From contig CAWEPB010000008.1 in assembly GCA_963810815.1 (NCBI GenBank), positions 248,001 to 312,000 on the forward strand: a stretch of DNA of 64,000 bases, written 5' to 3'. Both the position numbers and the translations under genes were made by a program. Positions 56,182-64,000 of this stretch are shown here, piece after piece. Every line of letters begins with the position of its first letter. Within the stretch, counting starts at the first letter, position 1. This stretch comes from CAVQWT01 sp963810815. Lineage in GTDB: Bacteria > Pseudomonadota > Gammaproteobacteria > Burkholderiales > Casimicrobiaceae. Under the pieces are notes generated by a model. The model ran no database searches, had not been told where the DNA came from, and worked only from the letters and a program-made list of their open reading frames with translations.

Positions 56182-57246
56182 TCAGTTGGGCGCGACGAGC
56201 GTGATGAGGTCCAGCGGCCCGCCTCCGTTCAGCATGTTGCCGCCGAAGGTCTTGAGGACACCGGGATTCACCTGTCCCCACCCCGTCAGAACGCCGAAGT
56301 TCCCGCCGGCCAGTTCGAGCAGGCCGCCATCCGCGAGGATCGTCGCGCTCCTTTGAAGCGCATTGTCCCGAAGACTGAGCCTCGCCATGCCCTTCGCGGC
56401 CAACGTGTAGTCGCCGATGGGCGAATCGTCGAGGACGCTGCGCGAAACGAGGGCCGAAGTCGCCGCCGTCGTGCCGACGGCGAACACGCTGCGCACATTG
56501 CCCAGGAACGACGACGTGTCGACCGCCAGCTTCGAGGCGGGACCCGCGCCGAAGTCGTTGGCCGCCAACGCGGCGTACTGCGTATGCCCCGCAAACGTCG
56601 AATCTCGAACGGTCGCGCGCGCGCCCTGCCGGACGTACAGGCCCCACTGGCTGCGGGCGAATCGCGTGCGCTCGACCGTGACCTCGACCGCGCCGAGCAC
56701 GGCATCCGCATACACGCCCGTGTTGGCGGCCGCGGTGATCTCGCTGTCGCTGATCGAGGTGCGGCTGCCGGGGGCGAAGATCGCGATGCCGTTGTCGGCC
56801 ATGCTCGAGACCTGGCAGCGGTCGACGACGAGGCTGGCACCCTGAAGGAACGCGATCCCGTTCTGCCCCCCGAGCCCGGTGATCGCGAGGCCGCGCAGCA
56901 CGACGTTCACTCCCGGCGTGGCGATCGTGATGCCGTCGCCGGTGAACACCGAGATGCCGGCGTAGATGCCGGCGGGCGCGATGATCGACACCGACTGCGT
57001 GATCGTCGCCGCGCCGTAGCCGGCCGAGTCGAGAACGATCACCTCGCCGCCGGGCAGCGTATTTGCGATGGCGGCGGCGAAAGTCCGGCAGGGGGCCGGC
57101 AGCGAGCAGGCAGCGGTGTCGACGCCGTTGGACGCGACGAACGTCCGCTGCGTCGCGGCCCCGGCAAGGCCGGCGGCGACCGCGAGCGCCCCGGCGAACA
57201 TCACGACCACGGCGACACGAGCGTTGCGTCTACCGGTCCGCCACAT
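56182..57246 (-). CDS. Secreted right-handed beta-helix protein (paralogue 3)
   Basis: The 354-residue precursor has a signal peptide ending near AGA-A (residue 30) and the same N-terminal module as its relatives: TQRTFVASNGVD, CSLPAPCRTFAAAIANTLPGG, EVIVLDSAGYGAATI, SIIAPAGIYAGISV and VVLRGLAITGLGGQNGI. A beta-helix ladder with Asn/Asp/Ser turns follows. No catalytic residues are recognised. A run of six G lies a few bases upstream of ATG 57246, acting as a Shine-Dalgarno-like site. It is tandem with paralogue 2, and the two are on the strand opposite to paralogue 1. Function is unknown. Confidence 0.85.
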   Translation of the reverse strand: MWRTGRRNARVAVVVMFAGALAVAAGLAGAATQRTFVASNGVDTAACSLPAPCRTFAAAIANTLPGGEVIVLDSAGYGAATITQSVSIIAPAGIYAGISVFTGDGITIATPGVNVVLRGLAITGLGGQNGIAFLQGASLVVDRCQVSSMADNGIAIFAPGSRTSISDSEITAAANTGVYADAVLGAVEVTVERTRFARSQWGLYVRQGARATVRDSTFAGHTQYAALAANDFGAGPASKLAVDTSSFLGNVRSVFAVGTTAATSALVSRSVLDDSPIGDYTLAAKGMARLSLRDNALQRSATILADGGLLELAGGNFGVLTGWGQVNPGVLKTFGGNMLNGGGPLDLITLVAPN

Positions 57247-57322
57247 GCACACCCCCCCGGAGATAGCACGACGATGCGCAAATCTAGGCCGCGTGTTGCC
57301 CGCCGTCAACAGCGAGCGGCCG

Positions 57323-59287
57323 TCACCCGCCCAGCAGCTTGCCCTCGGCGACCGCAAGAGCCTCCGGCCGCCCGAGCAGCACCACGGCGTCGCCGGCCTC
57401 GAAGCGCCAGTCGAGGTCCGGCTGCGCCGACCGGGCGCCGCGGCGGCGCACCCCGGTGATCTCGACCAGCCCCGCCAGGTCGAGCTCGCGCAGCGTCCGG
57501 CCGGCGGCGAACGCCCGCTCGGAGAGCACCACCGTGTGCAGCCGCGGCTGCAGGTTCTCGGCCGCGTCGGCGGCGTCGGTGGCGCCGTGGAAGAAGCCGC
57601 GGAACAGGCTGTAGCGCTCCTCGCGGATGGTGCGGATGCGCTTCAGCACGCGGTTGAGCGGAACGCCCAGCACCAGCAGCGAATGCGTGGCGAGCATCAG
57701 GCTGCCTTCGAGCACCTCGGGGACGACTTCGGTGGCGCCGGCGGCCATGAGCTTGTCGATGTCCGAGTCGTCGACGGTGCGCACGATCACCGGCAGGTCG
57801 GGGCGCGACTGCTGCACGTGATGGAGGATGCGCAGCGCGATCGGCGTCGCCGCGAAGGTGATCGCGACCGCGCGCGCCTTGGACAACCCGGCGGCGCTCA
57901 GCGCCTCGCGCCGCGACGCGTCGCCGTAGACGACCGACGAGCCGTCGGCGGCGGCCTCGCGCACGCGCTGCGGATCGGCGTCCAGCGCCACATAGGGAAT
58001 CTCCTCGCGCTCGAGCAGCCGCGCCAGATTCTGGCCGCTGCGCCCGTAGCCGCAGATGATCACGTGGTCCTGCCGCGCCATGGTTCGCGCGGCGATCTGC
58101 GTCAGCTGCGCCGCCCGCGACAGCCAGTCGTTCGCCGTCAGCCTGCGCACGATCGGCTCGCCGAACTCGATCAGCAGCGGCGCCAGCAGCATCGACAGCA
58201 CCATCGCCGCCAGCACCACCTGCGCGAGGTCGCGGCCGATCAGCGTTCCCTGCAGCGACAAGGTCAGCATCACCAGCGCGAACTCGCCGGCCTGCGCCAG
58301 GTAGAACCCCGTCCGCAGCGCGGTGGCCAGCGGCGCGCCGAAGCCCCGGGCCAGCACGACGACGAGCACGAGCTTCGCCAGCACCGGCCCCACGAGCAGC
58401 AGCAGCACCTGCGGCCAGCGGTGCGCGACGACGGAAAAATCCAGCGACATCCCGACGGTGACGAAGAACAGCCCGAGCAGCACGTCGCGGAACGGCTTGA
58501 TGTCCTCCTCGACCTGGTACCGGAATTCGGTCTCGGCGATCAGCATTCCGGCCAGGAACGCGCCCAGGGCGAGCGAGAGACCGGCGATCTCGGTCAGCCA
58601 CGCGAGCCCCAGCGTCACCAGCAGCAGGTTCAGCATGAACAGCTCGGAGCTGCGCTGCCGCGCGACGAGCTGGAACCAGGCGCGCATCGGCTTCTGCCCG
58701 AGGCCCAGGATCAGCATCAGCACGATCAACGCCTTCACCGCGGCCAGCGCCAGCGCGGTCGCGAGTTCGGCGCCGGTCCGGTTCAGCGAGGGGATGACGA
58801 TCAGGAACGCCACGACGGCGAGGTCCTGGAACAGCAGGATGCCCATCGCGTCGCGGCCGTGCGGCGTGCCGAGCTCCATGCGCTCGGCCAGCATCTTGGA
58901 GACGATCGCGGTCGAGCTCATCGCCAGCGCGCCGCCCAGCACCAGCCCGGCCTGCCAGGAGAACCCCAGCAGCGGCAGCGCCAGCGCGCCGGCGGCGGTC
59001 GTGATGCCGACCTGCGCCAGCCCCAGTCCGAATACCGCGCGGCGCATCGCCCGCACCTGCGCCAGGCTGAACTCGAGCCCGATCGAGAACATCAGGAACA
59101 CGATGCCGAATTCGGCGAGGTGGCGCGTCGACGCGGTGTCGGGCACGACCGCCAGCGCGTGCGGGCCGACGGCGGCGCCGACGATCAGGTAGCCCAGGAT
59201 CGGCGGCAGCCGCACGAGGCGGCAGACCACGACCACCACGACGGAGGCCGCGAGCAGGACGAGGATCAACTGCAGCGTCTGCGGCAT
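57323..59287 (-). CDS. Monovalent cation:proton antiporter, KefB/CPA2 type
   Basis: The 654-residue protein has a CPA2 transporter domain of about 12 helices (LPPILGYLIVGAAVGPHAL, EFGIVFLMFSIGLEFSL, LGGALAMSSTAIVSKML, LFFVTVGMSLDFSV), then a TrkA-N nucleotide-binding domain with VIICGYGRSGQNLARLLE near 420, and a C-terminal TrkA-C domain. KefB/KefC-type proteins let potassium out, often under glutathione control; the exact ion here is not known. No KefF/KefG ancillary flavoprotein is present. It is divergent from kdsD, as in many betaproteobacteria. Confidence 0.9.
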   Translation of the reverse strand: MPQTLQLILVLLAASVVVVVVCRLVRLPPILGYLIVGAAVGPHALAVVPDTASTRHLAEFGIVFLMFSIGLEFSLAQVRAMRRAVFGLGLAQVGITTAAGALALPLLGFSWQAGLVLGGALAMSSTAIVSKMLAERMELGTPHGRDAMGILLFQDLAVVAFLIVIPSLNRTGAELATALALAAVKALIVLMLILGLGQKPMRAWFQLVARQRSSELFMLNLLLVTLGLAWLTEIAGLSLALGAFLAGMLIAETEFRYQVEEDIKPFRDVLLGLFFVTVGMSLDFSVVAHRWPQVLLLLVGPVLAKLVLVVVLARGFGAPLATALRTGFYLAQAGEFALVMLTLSLQGTLIGRDLAQVVLAAMVLSMLLAPLLIEFGEPIVRRLTANDWLSRAAQLTQIAARTMARQDHVIICGYGRSGQNLARLLEREEIPYVALDADPQRVREAAADGSSVVYGDASRREALSAAGLSKARAVAITFAATPIALRILHHVQQSRPDLPVIVRTVDDSDIDKLMAAGATEVVPEVLEGSLMLATHSLLVLGVPLNRVLKRIRTIREERYSLFRGFFHGATDAADAAENLQPRLHTVVLSERAFAAGRTLRELDLAGLVEITGVRRRGARSAQPDLDWRFEAGDAVVLLGRPEALAVAEGKLLGG

Positions 59288-59420
59288 CGGGCGGCGATCG
59301 GGCGAGAAAGACCGGGGCGCGCGGACCGGGTGCCGAACCGGAATGCGCGGACCGTGCGTCGAGGCGCGGGCTGCGGAACGCGACGCAGGCCTCGCGAATT
59401 TCGATTCGAATGTAGCACAC

Positions 59421-59440
59421 GCGGACGGCCCTCCGTCCGC
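59421..59440. other. Perfect 8-bp hairpin in the kef-kdsD divergent intergenic region
   Basis: GCGGACGG and CCGTCCGC flank a four-base CCCT loop. The stem is perfect and lies between two divergent starts, 134 and 43 bases away. It could be an operator or a leader hairpin for the kef transcript; this is a guess. Confidence 0.4.
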
Positions 59441-59470
59441 CGCCGGACCAATCGGCGCACGCGCCTCGGT

Positions 59471-59476
59471 TATACT
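59471..59476 (+). promoter_or_regulatory. Possible -10 element for kdsD (leaderless?)
   Basis: TATACT lies only six bases before ATG 59483. If it is a -10 box, transcription would begin at or near the start codon, giving an almost leaderless mRNA; no Shine-Dalgarno sequence is visible either. The -35 region is weak. Confidence 0.35.
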
Positions 59477-59482
59477 CGTCGG

Positions 59483-60508
59483 ATGTCCGGTGAAGTCCCG
59501 CTTTCGTCCGGCGCCGCACCGGCGTTCCCCGCGGTCGACGGGGCCCGGGCGCTCTCGCTCGCCCGCGACGTGCTCGCCACCGAGGCGCGCGCGATCTCCG
59601 CGCTGTCGGCGCGCCTTTCCGATGCCTTCGTCGCCGCCGTCGCGCTGGTGCTCAACTGCCGCGGCCGCGTCGTCGTGTCGGGGATCGGCAAGTCCGGGCA
59701 CATCGCGCGCAAGCTCGCGGCCACGCTCGCCTCGACCGGTACGCCGGCTTTCTTCGTGCACCCGGCGGAGGCGCAGCACGGCGACCTCGGCATGATCACG
59801 CCCGACGACGTGGTGCTGATGCTGTCCAATTCCGGCGAGACCGACGAGCTGGTGTTCCTGGCGCCCCACGTCCGGCGCCAGGGTGCGGCGATCGTCGCGC
59901 TGACCGGCAACGAGAACTCGTCGCTGGCGCAGGCCGCCGACGTGCATCTCGACGCGGCCGTGGACACCGAAGCCTGCCCGCTCGGCCTCGCGCCGACAGC
60001 GAGCACCAGCGCCGCGCTGGCGCTCGGCGACGCGCTGGCGATCGCCGTGCTCGACGCGCGCGGCTTCTCCGTCGAGGATTTCGCGCGCTCGCACCCGGGC
60101 GGCTCGCTCGGGCGACGCCTGCTGACACGGGTGAGCGACGTCATGCGCTCCGGCGACGCGGTGCCGAGCGTGCCGTCGACGGCCACGCTCGCCCGCGCCG
60201 TGGTCGAGATGAGCGGCAAGGGCATGGGCATGACCGCGGTCGTCGACGGCGACGGCCGTGTCGAAGGCATATTCACGGACGGGGACCTGCGTCGCTGCCT
60301 CGGTCGCGTCCGCGATTTCGGTGCCGCGCCGGTGGCGGAGTTCATGACGCGCACGCCCCGCACGATCGGCGCCGACCGGCTGGCGATCGACTGCGTCGAG
60401 CGGATGGAGGCGCCGCCCAAGGTCACGCAACTGCTCGTCGTCGACGCGGCCGACCGGCTCGTCGGCGCCCTGCACCTGCACGATCTCTTTCGCGCGCGCG
60501 TCGTCTGA
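59483..60508 (+). CDS. kdsD: Arabinose-5-phosphate isomerase (KdsD)
   Basis: KdsD converts ribulose-5-phosphate to arabinose-5-phosphate, the precursor of Kdo in LPS. The 341-residue protein has an N-terminal SIS domain (RVVVSGIGKSGHIARKLAAT, STGTPAFFVHPAEAQHGDLGM, LSNSGETDELV) and two C-terminal CBS domains ending in LLVVDAADRLVGALHLHDL. ATG 59483 fits the family start. kdsC follows after 41 bases, consistent with an LPS operon. Confidence 0.94.
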   Translation: MSGEVPLSSGAAPAFPAVDGARALSLARDVLATEARAISALSARLSDAFVAAVALVLNCRGRVVVSGIGKSGHIARKLAATLASTGTPAFFVHPAEAQHGDLGMITPDDVVLMLSNSGETDELVFLAPHVRRQGAAIVALTGNENSSLAQAADVHLDAAVDTEACPLGLAPTASTSAALALGDALAIAVLDARGFSVEDFARSHPGGSLGRRLLTRVSDVMRSGDAVPSVPSTATLARAVVEMSGKGMGMTAVVDGDGRVEGIFTDGDLRRCLGRVRDFGAAPVAEFMTRTPRTIGADRLAIDCVERMEAPPKVTQLLVVDAADRLVGALHLHDLFRARVV

Positions 60509-60549
60509 CCCATGGCCGCCACGCCGCCCGCCACCCGCTTCCCGCCGCG

Positions 60550-61077
60550 ATGACCCCCGACTTCGCCGAACGTGCCCGCGGCGTGCGCCTGCTCACCTGC
60601 GACGTCGACGGTGTCCTCACCGACGGCCGCATCTACATGGGCGACGACGGCCGCGAGCTGAAGGCGTTCAACGCGCTCGACGGCGTCGGCGTCAAGATGC
60701 TGGCCACGGCCGGCATTACCGTGGCCTGGATCACCGGCAGCAAGGCCCCGGTCGTCGCACACCGCGCCCGCGCGCTCGGCGTCGTCCACCTGTTCCAGGG
60801 CGCCGACGACAAGCTCACCCCGTGGGACGCGCTCCGCCGCGAGCTCGGCCTGGCGCCGGCCGCGTGCGCGCACATCGGCGACGACCTGCCGGACGTCCCG
60901 CTGTTCGTGCGCTGCGGACTTGCGATCAGCGTCCCGCACGCGACCGAAGCCGTGCGTGCCCATGCGCACTACGTCACCCGGCGCGACGGCGGCCACGGCG
61001 CGGTCCGCGAGTCCTGCGAGCTGATCCTCGCCGCGCAAGGCGCGCTCGCGGCGCAGGTCGCCGCCTGGGGCGCCTGA
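60550..61077 (+). CDS. kdsC: 3-deoxy-D-manno-octulosonate 8-phosphate phosphatase
   Basis: KdsC dephosphorylates Kdo-8-phosphate. The 175-residue HAD-type protein has LLTCDVDGVLTDGRIY with catalytic Asp18 and Asp20, VAWITGSKAP with the Ser/Thr motif, and the third motif HIGDDLPDVPLF. It shares a TGATG overlap with lptC, so the two are coupled. Confidence 0.94.
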   Translation: MTPDFAERARGVRLLTCDVDGVLTDGRIYMGDDGRELKAFNALDGVGVKMLATAGITVAWITGSKAPVVAHRARALGVVHLFQGADDKLTPWDALRRELGLAPAACAHIGDDLPDVPLFVRCGLAISVPHATEAVRAHAHYVTRRDGGHGAVRESCELILAAQGALAAQVAAWGA

Positions 61078-61706
61078 TGGCCCGCGCGCGCGCCTCGACG
61101 CGACTGGTCGACCGCCTGGTGTCGTGGTCGCCGGTGCTGTTCCTGGGGAGCCTGGCGGCGCTGACCTATTGGCTGGACGCCCAGGTGCAGCCGCCGCCCC
61201 CGCGCATCGACGGCAATCTGCGGCACGACCCCGACATGGTGATCGAGCAGTTCCGTGCCCAGAGCTTCGGTCCCGACGGCGGCGTGCGCCAGTCGCTGGC
61301 CGCCGCCAGCGCCCGGCACTTTCCCGACGACGGGTCGGTCGACTTCACCGCCCCCGCGATCACGCTGACCGAACCCGAGCGGCCGAAGGTCTCGCTCGAG
61401 GCCGCCGAGGGCACGCTCTCCGGCGACCGCGAGACGATCGTGCTGCGCGGAAAGGTTCGCGCGACACAGGCGGCCGCATCGGGCCGCGACAAGGCGCAGG
61501 CGGCCCAGGGGCCGGTCACGCTGACCACCGAATGGCTGCGGCTGCAGCCGAAGAAGGGGCGCGCCGACACCGACCATCCGGTGACGATCGAGGAGCCGCG
61601 GGGCATAATCCGCAGCGTCGGGCTCGCACTCGACAACGAGGCGCACACGCTCAAGCTGACGTCCAGGGTGAGCGGCACGATCGAACCCGGCCACCTTCCC
61701 AAGTGA
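61077..61706 (+). CDS. lptC: LPS export protein LptC
   Basis: LptC is the bitopic inner-membrane subunit that passes LPS from LptB2FG to LptA. The 209-residue protein has one N-terminal membrane helix (SPVLFLGSLAALTYWL) and an OstA-like beta-jellyroll (DPDMVIEQFRAQSFGPDGG, VKLTSRV-like end). Similarity is low, as usual for LptC; position between kdsC and lptA supports the call. It starts at ATG 61077 overlapping kdsC, and its stop overlaps lptA as GTGA. Confidence 0.88.
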   Translation: MARARASTRLVDRLVSWSPVLFLGSLAALTYWLDAQVQPPPPRIDGNLRHDPDMVIEQFRAQSFGPDGGVRQSLAAASARHFPDDGSVDFTAPAITLTEPERPKVSLEAAEGTLSGDRETIVLRGKVRATQAAASGRDKAQAAQGPVTLTTEWLRLQPKKGRADTDHPVTIEEPRGIIRSVGLALDNEAHTLKLTSRVSGTIEPGHLPK

Positions 61707-62467
61707 TCCCGACCCCTTTCCCGCGCCCCCTGCGGCCCCGCGCCGTCGCCGGTCTCGTCACGACCCTGGCGCTGGCGCTGGTCGCGGCCGGCGCGCTGGC
61801 GGCTGCCCCCGCGCCGGCCGCCGCGCCGACGCCCGCGAAGGCCGCGGCGCCCGCCAAGGCGAACGCGCCGGTACCGGCCGGCCCCGGCGCGCTGCGCAAC
61901 AACCCCGACCGCGACCAGCCGATCAACTACTCGGCCGATACCGGCGACGTCAATTACCAGACCAAGGTCGGGGCGCTGACCGGCAACGTCGTCATCACCC
62001 AGGGGTCGCTCACCATCCGCGCCGACCGCATCTCGTTCAAGCAGAACGCCGACAACACGCTGGCGGTGACCGCCTTCGGCAACCCGGTCACGTTCCGCCA
62101 AAGGCGCCCGGGCACCGACGAATGGTTCGAGGGCTACGCCCAGCGCGCCGAGTACGACGGCGCCAAGGAGCTGCTCGAACTCTTCGACAACGCGCTGCTG
62201 CGGCGCGGTCAGGACGAGATCCGCAGCAACTACATCTCCTACAACGCGGCGACCGAGCTGTTCAAGGCGGAGGGCCGCGCGGCGACGCAGCCGGTGCCCG
62301 ACAGCCCGGGCACCCGCGTCCGCGGCGTGTTCCAGCCGCGGTCCGACGCGCTGCCGGGCAAGAGCGCGAAGGAGGCGCCGGCCAAGGGCCCCGCGCCCGC
62401 GCCGTCCACCCCGCCGGCACTCAAGAGCGCGCCGGAACTCGGCGCCCTTCCGCCGGCCGCGAAGTAG
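61703..62467 (+). CDS. lptA: LPS transport periplasmic protein LptA
   Basis: LptA forms the periplasmic bridge that carries LPS to the outer membrane. The 254-residue precursor has a signal peptide (cleavage near ALA-A), an Ala/Pro-rich linker and the OstA domain: QPINYSADTGDVNYQTKVGALTGNVVITQGSLTIRAD (shown as two separate motifs here only by position, about residues 72-108), then ISYNAATELFKAEG. The C-terminus is Pro/Ala-rich. GTG 61703 overlaps the lptC stop as GTGA. Confidence 0.9.
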   Translation: MIPTPFPRPLRPRAVAGLVTTLALALVAAGALAAAPAPAAAPTPAKAAAPAKANAPVPAGPGALRNNPDRDQPINYSADTGDVNYQTKVGALTGNVVITQGSLTIRADRISFKQNADNTLAVTAFGNPVTFRQRRPGTDEWFEGYAQRAEYDGAKELLELFDNALLRRGQDEIRSNYISYNAATELFKAEGRAATQPVPDSPGTRVRGVFQPRSDALPGKSAKEAPAKGPAPAPSTPPALKSAPELGALPPAAK

Positions 62468-62487
62468 CCGGGACGCCAGCCCGCCGC

Positions 62488-63213
62488 ATGTCGAGCAACC
62501 TCGCCGTCGACCGCCTGGAGAAGCGGTACAAGTCGCGCACGGTCGTCCACGACGTCTCGCTCGAGGTCGGCAGCGGCGAGGTCGTCGGTCTGCTCGGGCC
62601 CAACGGCGCCGGCAAGACCACCTGCTTCTACATGATCGTCGGCCTGGTGGCGGCGGACGGCGGCCGCATCCTGCTCGACGGGCAGGACCTGTCGCGGATG
62701 CCGATCCACTCGCGCGCCCGGCTCGGCCTGTCGTACCTGCCGCAGGAGGCCTCGATCTTCCGCAAGCTGACTGTCGCCGAGAACGTCCGCGCGATCCTGG
62801 AGCTGCAGGAGCTGGACGCCGACGCGCTGTCCAACCGGCTCGACGCCCTGCTCGAGGACCTGTCGATCGCGCACCTCGCCGATGCGCCGGCGCTGTCGCT
62901 GTCGGGCGGCGAGCGGCGGCGCGTCGAGATCGCCCGGGCGCTGGCGACGCGCCCCCGGTTCATCCTGCTCGACGAGCCGTTCGCCGGCGTCGATCCGATC
63001 GCGGTGCTCGACATCCAGAAGATCATCGGGTTCCTGAAGGCCCGCGGAATCGGCGTGCTGATCACCGACCACAACGTCCGCGAGACGCTCGGCATCTGCG
63101 ACCGCGCCTACATCATCAACGAGGGGCGGGTGCTCGCGTCGGGTGCGCCGGACGAGATTGTCTATAATGAGTCCGTCCGCAAGGTCTACCTCGGGGAGCA
63201 CTTCCGTCTCTGA
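62488..63213 (+). CDS. lptB: LPS export ABC transporter ATPase LptB
   Basis: LptB is the cytoplasmic ATPase of the LPS extractor LptB2FG. The 241-residue protein has Walker A GPNGAGKTT near residues 36-44, the LptB-type LGLSYLPQEASIFRKLTVAEN, signature SLSGGERRRVEIARAL, Walker B FILLDEPFAGVDPIA and switch ITDHNVRETL. It is placed between lptA (20 bases) and rpoN (39 bases), the conserved order in beta- and gammaproteobacteria. Confidence 0.96.
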   Translation: MSSNLAVDRLEKRYKSRTVVHDVSLEVGSGEVVGLLGPNGAGKTTCFYMIVGLVAADGGRILLDGQDLSRMPIHSRARLGLSYLPQEASIFRKLTVAENVRAILELQELDADALSNRLDALLEDLSIAHLADAPALSLSGGERRRVEIARALATRPRFILLDEPFAGVDPIAVLDIQKIIGFLKARGIGVLITDHNVRETLGICDRAYIINEGRVLASGAPDEIVYNESVRKVYLGEHFRL

Positions 63214-63252
63214 TTCCGGCGCCCGTCGGCGCGACCCTCCCTCTACCCGGCC

Positions 63253-64000
63253 GTGAAGCAGACCCTCCAGCTCAAGCAGAGCCAGCACCTGACGCTGACG
63301 CCGCAGCTGCAACAGTCGATCCGGCTGCTGCAGCTCTCGACGCTCGAGCTCAACGCCGAGGTCGAGCGGATGCTGCAGGAGAATCCGCTGCTGGAGAAGG
63401 CGGACGAGGACGAGCCGGCGCCCGACGTGCCGCTGTCGGGGCCGGTGACCATCACCCGCGAGTCCGACTCCGGCGAAGGCGGCGAGGACACCGAGCGTTT
63501 CGAGGGCGGCGGCGGCGGCGAATCCGAGCCGGAGGCGCCGCTGACGCGCACCTCGCTCGACGAGGTCGACCGCGCCGACTTCGAGGATTTCACCGGCGTC
63601 GGCGACGGCGACTGGGGCGGCGGCGGCGGCCAGGACGAGGACGACGAGGGCTTCGCGCCGCAGCAGGTCGCCGACTCGTCGTTGCGCGATCACCTGCTCA
63701 CCCAGCTGTCCGAACTGTCGATTCCGCTGCGCGACCGGCAGATCGTCGGCGCGCTGATCGACGCGCTCGACGACGACGGCTACCTCACCCAGGCGCTCGA
63801 CGAGATCGCCGAGCTCTTCCCCGAGTCGTTCGACCTCGAGGAAGACGAGCTCAACATCGGGCTGAAGTACCTGCAGAGCTTCGATCCGCCCGGCGTGGGT
63901 GCGCGCGACCCGGCCGAATGCCTGGCGCTGCAGCTGAAGGCGCTGCCCGCCGGCACCCCGCACCGCGAGGACGCGCTCAAGATCTGCTGCGGCCACCTGG
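63253..64000 (+). CDS. rpoN: RNA polymerase sigma-54 factor, N-terminal part (truncated by window edge)
   Basis: The frame runs from GTG 63253 to the window end with no stop, giving about 249 residues. Region I is Gln/Leu-rich (LQLKQSQHLTLTPQLQQSIRLLQLSTLELN), the part that responds to enhancer-binding activators. Region II is very acidic with Gly runs (DDWGGGGGQDEDDEGF-like), and the start of the core-binding domain (VADSSLRDHLLTQLSELS, DDDGYLTQALDEIAELF, LQSFDPPGVGARD) follows. The DNA-binding RpoN box would be outside the window. Confidence 0.94.
   Translation, partial: MKQTLQLKQSQHLTLTPQLQQSIRLLQLSTLELNAEVERMLQENPLLEKADEDEPAPDVPLSGPVTITRESDSGEGGEDTERFEGGGGGESEPEAPLTRTSLDEVDRADFEDFTGVGDGDWGGGGGQDEDDEGFAPQQVADSSLRDHLLTQLSELSIPLRDRQIVGALIDALDDDGYLTQALDEIAELFPESFDLEEDELNIGLKYLQSFDPPGVGARDPAECLALQLKALPAGTPHREDALKICCGHL

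Overview
The window is high-GC, tightly packed, single-chromosome-style DNA from a betaproteobacterium, probably Burkholderiales or Rhodocyclales. The evidence is conserved gene order: pcnB-folK-deoxynucleoside kinase, petABC-sspA-sspB, murA followed further on by hisGDCBHAFIE-hinT-tatABC, mlaFEDACB-yadGH-bolA-murA, and kdsD-kdsC-lptCAB-rpoN. A Bug/TctC-type binding protein, typical of Burkholderiales, agrees. No plasmid, phage, CRISPR or complete insertion sequence was seen. About 59 protein genes and one tRNA are supported.

Left part (1-18.7 kb). This begins with the 3' end of pcnB, folK, a deoxynucleoside kinase and panC, then a TctC-type binding protein. Next is a propionate/methylmalonyl-CoA module: methylmalonyl-CoA mutase (frameshifted in this sequence), its GTPase chaperone MeaB, propionyl-CoA carboxylase beta and alpha, and, across a 115-bp tandem repeat array, a VOC-fold protein that could be the missing epimerase. 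On the minus strand follow an efflux system (adaptor, ATPase, two different FtsX-type permeases), an EamA transporter, an alpha/beta hydrolase and a small lipoprotein.

Middle (18.8-30 kb). dnaE, an MFS transporter, a quinone oxidoreductase and an SDR are followed by the most accessory-looking stretch: a secreted beta-helix protein, tRNA-Thr(TGT), and a 967-residue FG-GAP/VCBS-ASPIC protein with about 20 calcium-binding loops.

30-57 kb, mostly minus strand. sspB, sspA and the cytochrome bc1 operon (Qo motif PVWY instead of PEWY) come first, then a DegS/DegQ-like protease on the plus strand, tatCBA, hinT and a complete his operon. Next are guaD and queF, a 225-bp element with terminal inverted repeats, murA, a BolA protein, a YadGH-type ABC exporter and the full Mla lipid-transport operon including mlaA. 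Two further beta-helix paralogues follow, one of them frameshifted.

Right end (57.3-64 kb). A KefB-type antiporter is divergent from the LPS module kdsD-kdsC-lptC-lptA-lptB and the start of rpoN.

Most of the window is envelope, respiratory and biosynthetic housekeeping. Adjacent genes are repeatedly linked by four-base GTGA or ATGA overlaps. The points most worth a second look are the three beta-helix paralogues, the 115-bp array that exactly fills a convergent gap, the MITE-like element beside a queF-guaD block between murA and hisG, two frameshifts, and the PVWY Qo site. I see no convincing new multi-gene system.
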